44,763 bases of DNA from CAZTZY01 sp964617765 (GTDB taxonomy: Bacteria; Pseudomonadota; Gammaproteobacteria; Pseudomonadales; DT-91): positions 1 through 44,763 of the forward strand of contig CAZTZY010000013.1 of NCBI GenBank assembly GCA_964617765.1, given 5' to 3'. A program made the position numbers and the translations under genes. A model generated the notes under the pieces. The model searched no databases, was not told the origin of the DNA, and saw only the letters and a program-made list of their open reading frames with translations. Of this stretch, positions 42,041-44,763 are shown in pieces (the stretch's first letter is position 1; each line of letters opens with the position of its first letter).

Positions 42041-42883
42041 ATGAATACGACTGATATCATTCGCCAAATGAAAGTTTTACCTATTATTGATAGTCAATTT
42101 GAAATTCAACGTCGTATCGCTTTTATCCAACAAACATTATTAAATTCCGGTTTTAAAAACCTGGTTCTGGGTATTAGTGGCGGAGTGGATTCAAGCACCT
42201 GCGGACGCTTGGCTCAATTGGCGGTTGAAGCACTCAATAAAGAACTTAAAACCGACGAATTCCGCTTCATCGCTGTTCGCTTACCCTATGGCATACAGCA
42301 AGATGAAGCTGATGCACAAAATGCACTCGCCTTTATAAAAGCCAACGTCAATATCACCGTTAACGTCAAACCAGGCAGTGATGCATTACATGAACAAGTA
42401 CTGAATTCCCTTCAAAATCAAAAGATTATCTCTGGCAATGAGCCCCACATCGACTTTATCAAAGGTAATGTAAAAGCCAGGGAACGCATGATTGCCCAAT
42501 ATGAAGTTGCCGGTTTAGTAGGGGGGCTTGTACTGGGAACTGACCATTCCGCTGAAAATATCACCGGTTTCTTTACCAAATGGGGCGATGGCGCCTGTGA
42601 TCTCGCACCATTATTTGGCCTGAGCAAACGCCAGGTGCGGCAAATAGCCAAAGCTCTGGGCGCGCCCGAGCAACTGGTTATGAAAACACCTACCGCGGAT
42701 TTAGAATGCGCCACTCCTCAAAAAGCGGATGAACATGCACTGGGAATTAGCTATAACGATATCGATGATTTTCTGGAAGGCAAGCCGGTAAAACCGGAAA
42801 TTGCCGATCGCATTGTCGCCATTTTCATGAAAACACAGCATAAACGCATGAATATCCCAACCATTTACGAAGAATTAACCTGA
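42041..42883 (+). CDS. nadE: Ammonia-dependent NAD synthetase
   Basis: This 280-residue enzyme amidates nicotinate adenine dinucleotide to NAD using ATP. The PP-loop is LGISGGVDSSTCGRLA. Substrate motifs GNVKARERMIAQY, VLGTDHSAENITGFFTKWGDG and KTPTADLECATPQKADE are all intact. There is no glutaminase domain, so free ammonia is the nitrogen donor. The ATG is preceded by GGGAAAG. It is the first of a plus-strand run (nadE, dgkA, thioesterase), divergent from the polyprenyl-sugar unit. Confidence 0.96.
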   Translation: MNTTDIIRQMKVLPIIDSQFEIQRRIAFIQQTLLNSGFKNLVLGISGGVDSSTCGRLAQLAVEALNKELKTDEFRFIAVRLPYGIQQDEADAQNALAFIKANVNITVNVKPGSDALHEQVLNSLQNQKIISGNEPHIDFIKGNVKARERMIAQYEVAGLVGGLVLGTDHSAENITGFFTKWGDGACDLAPLFGLSKRQVRQIAKALGAPEQLVMKTPTADLECATPQKADEHALGISYNDIDDFLEGKPVKPEIADRIVAIFMKTQHKRMNIPTIYEELT

Positions 42884-42894
42884 CCGAGTAATTT

Positions 42895-43287
42895 ATGACG
42901 GAATCCTCCATGAACAAACCGCGACGCAGCGGTGTTAAACGCATTTTCTGGGCAACCTATTACTCCTACCGGGGCATAAAATCGGCATGGAAAAATGAAG
43001 CCGCATTTCGTCAGGAACTGTGCTTAATGTTATTAATGCTTCCTGCAGCATTATGGCTTGGTTCAACCACTGAGCAGCGTTTGCTGTTAATTGCACCCTG
43101 CCTGATTGTCGTTATCGTTGAACTGCTTAACTCTGCGATAGAAGCTGCTATCGACCGGATTGGACCCGAAATGCATGATCTTTCCGGCCAGGCCAAAGAC
43201 ATGGGTTCCGCCGCCGTGTTTTTTGCCTTATGGCTTGTCATCATTAGCTGGGGAATGATCGCATGGGACCGGTTTGCCCAACTATAA
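42895..43287 (+). CDS. dgkA: Diacylglycerol kinase DgkA
   Basis: This 130-residue small integral-membrane kinase recycles diacylglycerol to phosphatidic acid. Three transmembrane helices are visible, at about residues 43-58, 62-80 and 105-125. The catalytic signature ELLNSAIEAAIDRIG and the N-terminal AWKNEAAFRQE are conserved. The start may be ATG at 42895 or, five codons on, at 42910; both have only modest ribosome binding sites. It begins 11 bp after nadE. Confidence 0.95.
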   Translation: MTESSMNKPRRSGVKRIFWATYYSYRGIKSAWKNEAAFRQELCLMLLMLPAALWLGSTTEQRLLLIAPCLIVVIVELLNSAIEAAIDRIGPEMHDLSGQAKDMGSAAVFFALWLVIISWGMIAWDRFAQL

Positions 43288-43329
43288 ACTTGTCTGCCAC
43301 AACGATTCATCACAAGACTGGAATTATCC

Positions 43330-43755
43330 ATGGCCAAAGTCAGCATTGAATTACCCGAAAGCTTTGCTTTCAGCACCGAACTGGATGTGCTTATCCAGCA
43401 TATTAACGCTGGCCAACACTTGGGCAATGAACAACTCATCGCATTACTGAATGAAGCCCGGGTTCGATACATGAACAGCCTTCCGCTAGACGCTATGAAT
43501 ATCCAGCGGGGCTCTTTTATTAATGCCGATCTGGTCGTTATTTATAAATCAGAAGCTCATTATGGTGATAGATTAAAAATTGAAGTGGCCGCCGATGACT
43601 TCAGTAAATATGGCTGCGATTTTGTGTACAGGGTTACGCAAGTCAAAAATGGTGCAGTGGTTGCCATTGCGAAAACAGCCATGTTGTTGTTTGATTATGA
43701 AAAAAACTGCCTAAAACCTGCTCCCGAGGGTTTTGTCAGGCTATTTAAGGGCTAA
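43330..43755 (+). CDS. Hotdog-fold acyl-CoA thioesterase
   Basis: This 141-residue protein of the 4HBT/YbgC-like thioesterase family has the usual strand-helix pattern: LLNEARVRYMNSL in the central helix, ADLVVIYKSEAHYGDRLKIEV and AIAKTAMLLFDYE. The usual catalytic aspartate near the start of the helix is not obvious; N-E-A-R is seen there. It probably hydrolyses acyl-CoA or acyl-ACP, with the substrate unknown. It lies 42 bp after dgkA and is likely in the same operon. Confidence 0.82.
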   Translation: MAKVSIELPESFAFSTELDVLIQHINAGQHLGNEQLIALLNEARVRYMNSLPLDAMNIQRGSFINADLVVIYKSEAHYGDRLKIEVAADDFSKYGCDFVYRVTQVKNGAVVAIAKTAMLLFDYEKNCLKPAPEGFVRLFKG

Positions 43756-43760
43756 ATATA

Positions 43761-43789
43761 TTGACTTTTGTAGCCCAAATCAGAATAAT
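43761..43789 (+). promoter_or_regulatory. Probable sigma-70 promoter of rpsT
   Basis: TTGACT (43761-43766) and AATAAT (43784-43789) are separated by exactly 17 bp, each box matching the consensus at five of six positions. The region after the -10 box is G/C-rich (TTGCCGACC), as often found in growth-rate-controlled promoters. The leader would be about 36 bases. Confidence 0.6.
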
Positions 43790-43831
43790 TGCCGACCTTA
43801 ATTTCCAACGAAATCACTAGAGGAACAACCG

Positions 43832-44095
43832 GTGGCTAATTCTTCACAAGCAAAAAAACGCGCACTTCAAGCCGACAAAGCCCGTGCACGCAATGCCAGC
43901 CAACGATCAATGGCTCGTACTTATCTTAAAAAAGTAGTTAATGCTATTAAAGCCGGCGACAAATCAACTGCTCAAGCCGCCTATACTGCTGCTGTACCAG
44001 TTATTGATAGCATGGCCGATAAAGGCATCATGCACAAAAACAAGGCCGCTCGTCACAAAAGCCGCCTGAATGCACAAATCAAGGCACTTGCCTGA
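43832..44095 (+). CDS. rpsT: 30S ribosomal protein S20
   Basis: This 87-residue basic helical protein binds 16S rRNA. The sequence ANSSQAKKRALQADKARARN, RTYLKKVVNAI and GIMHKNKAARHKSRL is typical S20. The start is GTG at 43832 with a strong AGAGGAAC ribosome binding site. A non-AUG start also occurs in E. coli rpsT, where it contributes to autoregulation of translation. It is a single gene with its own promoter and terminator. Confidence 0.98.
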   Translation: MANSSQAKKRALQADKARARNASQRSMARTYLKKVVNAIKAGDKSTAQAAYTAAVPVIDSMADKGIMHKNKAARHKSRLNAQIKALA

Positions 44096-44120
44096 TTAAC
44101 AACGTCCGTTAATCATTCCT

Positions 44121-44156
44121 AAAAAACAGGAACTTTAAAAAGTTCCTGTTTTTTTA
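44121..44156 (+). terminator. Intrinsic terminator of rpsT
   Basis: ACAGGAACTT pairs with AAGTTCCTGT around a 4-base loop (44136-44139). An A-run precedes it and a run of seven T follows. It is a strong, textbook rho-independent terminator 25 bases after the stop codon. Confidence 0.92.
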
Positions 44157-44365
44157 TTTTCATGAATATCTCTTTCCCTCTTCCTGTATCACCCATCACT
44201 TTCAAGTCAATAACATTGGCTCTTTAAATCTCCAGAATTGACTGATAACTCACTCACAGGAATGAATCTGTTTTTGGAATTTACGGGAATTCGATAACAA
44301 AGAAGTGCAAATAAAAACAGCCTAGTGGCTGATACTAAAATTCAGGATGCCAAATAGACACTACA
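44157..44365. other. Gene-free stretch between rpsT and tRNA-Ser terminators
   Basis: The 349-bp gap from rpsT to the tRNA gene holds one terminator at each end. Between them is AT-rich DNA in which I see no open frame, repeat or RNA structure that I can support. Confidence 0.5.
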
Positions 44366-44395
44366 AAAGAAAAAACCCTGTTTTGGCAGGGTTTT
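44366..44395 (-). terminator. Intrinsic terminator of tRNA-Ser
   Basis: On the minus strand, AAAACCCTG pairs with CAGGGTTTT (44387-44395 with 44372-44380). Further T residues, broken by one C, continue to 44366. It lies about 50 bases beyond the 3' end of the tRNA. Confidence 0.85.
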
Positions 44396-44444
44396 AGCTA
44401 TCTAACATATTTACCTATTTTCATAAAACATACTTATGCAAATA

Positions 44445-44535
44445 TGGCGGAGAGGGAGGGATTCGAACCCTCGATAGGGGATTAGCCTATACGCCCTTAG
44501 CAGGGGCGCGCCTTCAGCCTCTCGGCCATCTCTCC
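44445..44535 (-). tRNA. tRNA-Ser (anticodon GCT)
   Basis: This 91-nt class II tRNA has an encoded CCA end. The acceptor strand is GGAGAGA, the D-arm GCCGAGAGGCTGAAGGC, and the anticodon stem-loop CGCCC-CTGCTAA-GGGCG with GCT complementary to 44499-44501. A long variable arm and a T-arm GAGGG-TTCGAAT-CCCTC follow. The acceptor stem has an A7-C66 mismatch next to the T-arm where U66 would be expected. It reads AGC and AGU codons. Confidence 0.95.
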
Positions 44536-44551
44536 GTAACTCTTTTAATCA

Positions 44552-44584
44552 GATGATTGCTCGGCATCGAGCCTCGCAATCATC
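44552..44584. repeat. Inverted repeat upstream of tRNA-Ser
   Basis: GATGATTGC (44552-44560) and GCAATCATC (44576-44584) are exact reverse complements around a 15-base loop. They begin 17 bp upstream of the 5' end of the tRNA, in the space where its promoter should lie. Confidence 0.6.
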
Positions 44585-44657
44585 CAAGGGCGCGCGTTAC
44601 TCGTCGCTGCGCTCCTCCTCATGAAACTCCCTCTACCGCGTGGGCAAACCCACCTCC

Positions 44658-44750
44658 GTCATCGCGAGCCGCGCAGCGGCGTAGCGATCTCGGCCAGCAG
44701 GCAAAGTCTCTGCCGACTGGCCGAGATTGCTTCGCTGCGCTCGCAATGAC
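44658..44750. repeat. GC-rich dispersed inverted repeat (GTCATYGCGAGC type)
   Basis: The left arm (44658-44697) starts GTCATCGCGAGC and ends ATCTCGGCCAG. The right arm (44717-44750) is its imperfect reverse complement, with CTGGCCGAGATTGC and ending GCAATGAC. The core GTCATTGCGAGC is a well-known dispersed palindromic repeat in many bacterial genomes. The GC content is far above that of the neighbouring genes. The remaining bases from 44585 to the window end, including TCGTCGCTGCGCTCCTCC, also look like repeat DNA. Confidence 0.75.
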
Positions 44751-44763
44751 AGCGGTACGCTTT

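Noticed and set aside
44585..44650. Remnant of a second tRNA gene or a protein-coding gene
   Set aside because: No cloverleaf can be drawn and no supported open frame exists; the sequence looks like repeat DNA.

Overview
The window reads as chromosomal DNA of a Gram-negative gammaproteobacterium with moderately AT-rich sequence. The evidence is a complete canonical gspC-to-gspN type II secretion operon, TonB/ExbB/ExbD, several lipoprotein signal peptides, and genes typical of this class (RNase T, SlyX, RF3, DusC, RlmJ, E. coli-type PyrC and DgkA). I cannot assign a genus. No phage, insertion sequence, CRISPR array or rRNA operon is visible. Non-coding DNA is mostly dispersed, REP-like inverted repeats at both ends and near 4.4 kb.

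Layout. 1-5.4 kb (minus strand): an Atm1-type ABC exporter, an unusual GspC-like periplasmic PDZ protein paired with a membrane-anchored DsbA-like thioredoxin, a small cysteine-rich lipoprotein with a 9-bp tandem repeat in its promoter region, and a CAP-domain lipoprotein. 5.5-9.3 kb: prfC, then the tonB-exbB-exbD operon. 9.4-12.5 kb: argG, pyrC and rnt. 12.5-26.4 kb (minus strand): slyX, a D-2-hydroxyacid dehydrogenase and an AEC transporter lie downstream of the 12-gene T2SS operon and in the same direction. 26.7-33 kb (mostly plus): genes acting on RNA or ribosomes (dusC, deaD, rlmJ, a YlqF/RbgA GTPase) and one YiiX-like cysteine hydrolase. 33-41.8 kb (minus): an alanine-rich repeat lipoprotein, then a tightly packed probable transcription unit. 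It encodes a flippase-like membrane protein, a HAD-UbiA fusion, DprE1-like and DprE2-like enzymes, a DHH phosphoesterase and two flavoproteins. 42-44.1 kb (plus): nadE, dgkA, a thioesterase and rpsT. The end holds tRNA-Ser(GCT) on the minus strand and a GC-rich inverted repeat.

How the parts fit. The T2SS operon supplies the inner-membrane platform, ATPase, pseudopilus and secretin. The separate GspC-like/DsbA-like pair could be an accessory periplasmic module, but that is inference. The HAD-UbiA, DprE1-like and DprE2-like trio matches the logic of the mycobacterial decaprenyl-phospho-arabinose pathway: phosphoribosyl transfer to a polyprenyl phosphate, dephosphorylation, then two-step 2'-epimerisation. 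With the adjacent membrane protein as a possible translocator, it could make and export a lipid-linked arabinofuranose donor. The glycosyltransferase that would use it is not in the window. This cluster, the orphan GspC-like pair and the repeat-embedded promoter of the cysteine-rich lipoprotein are the observations most worth following up.
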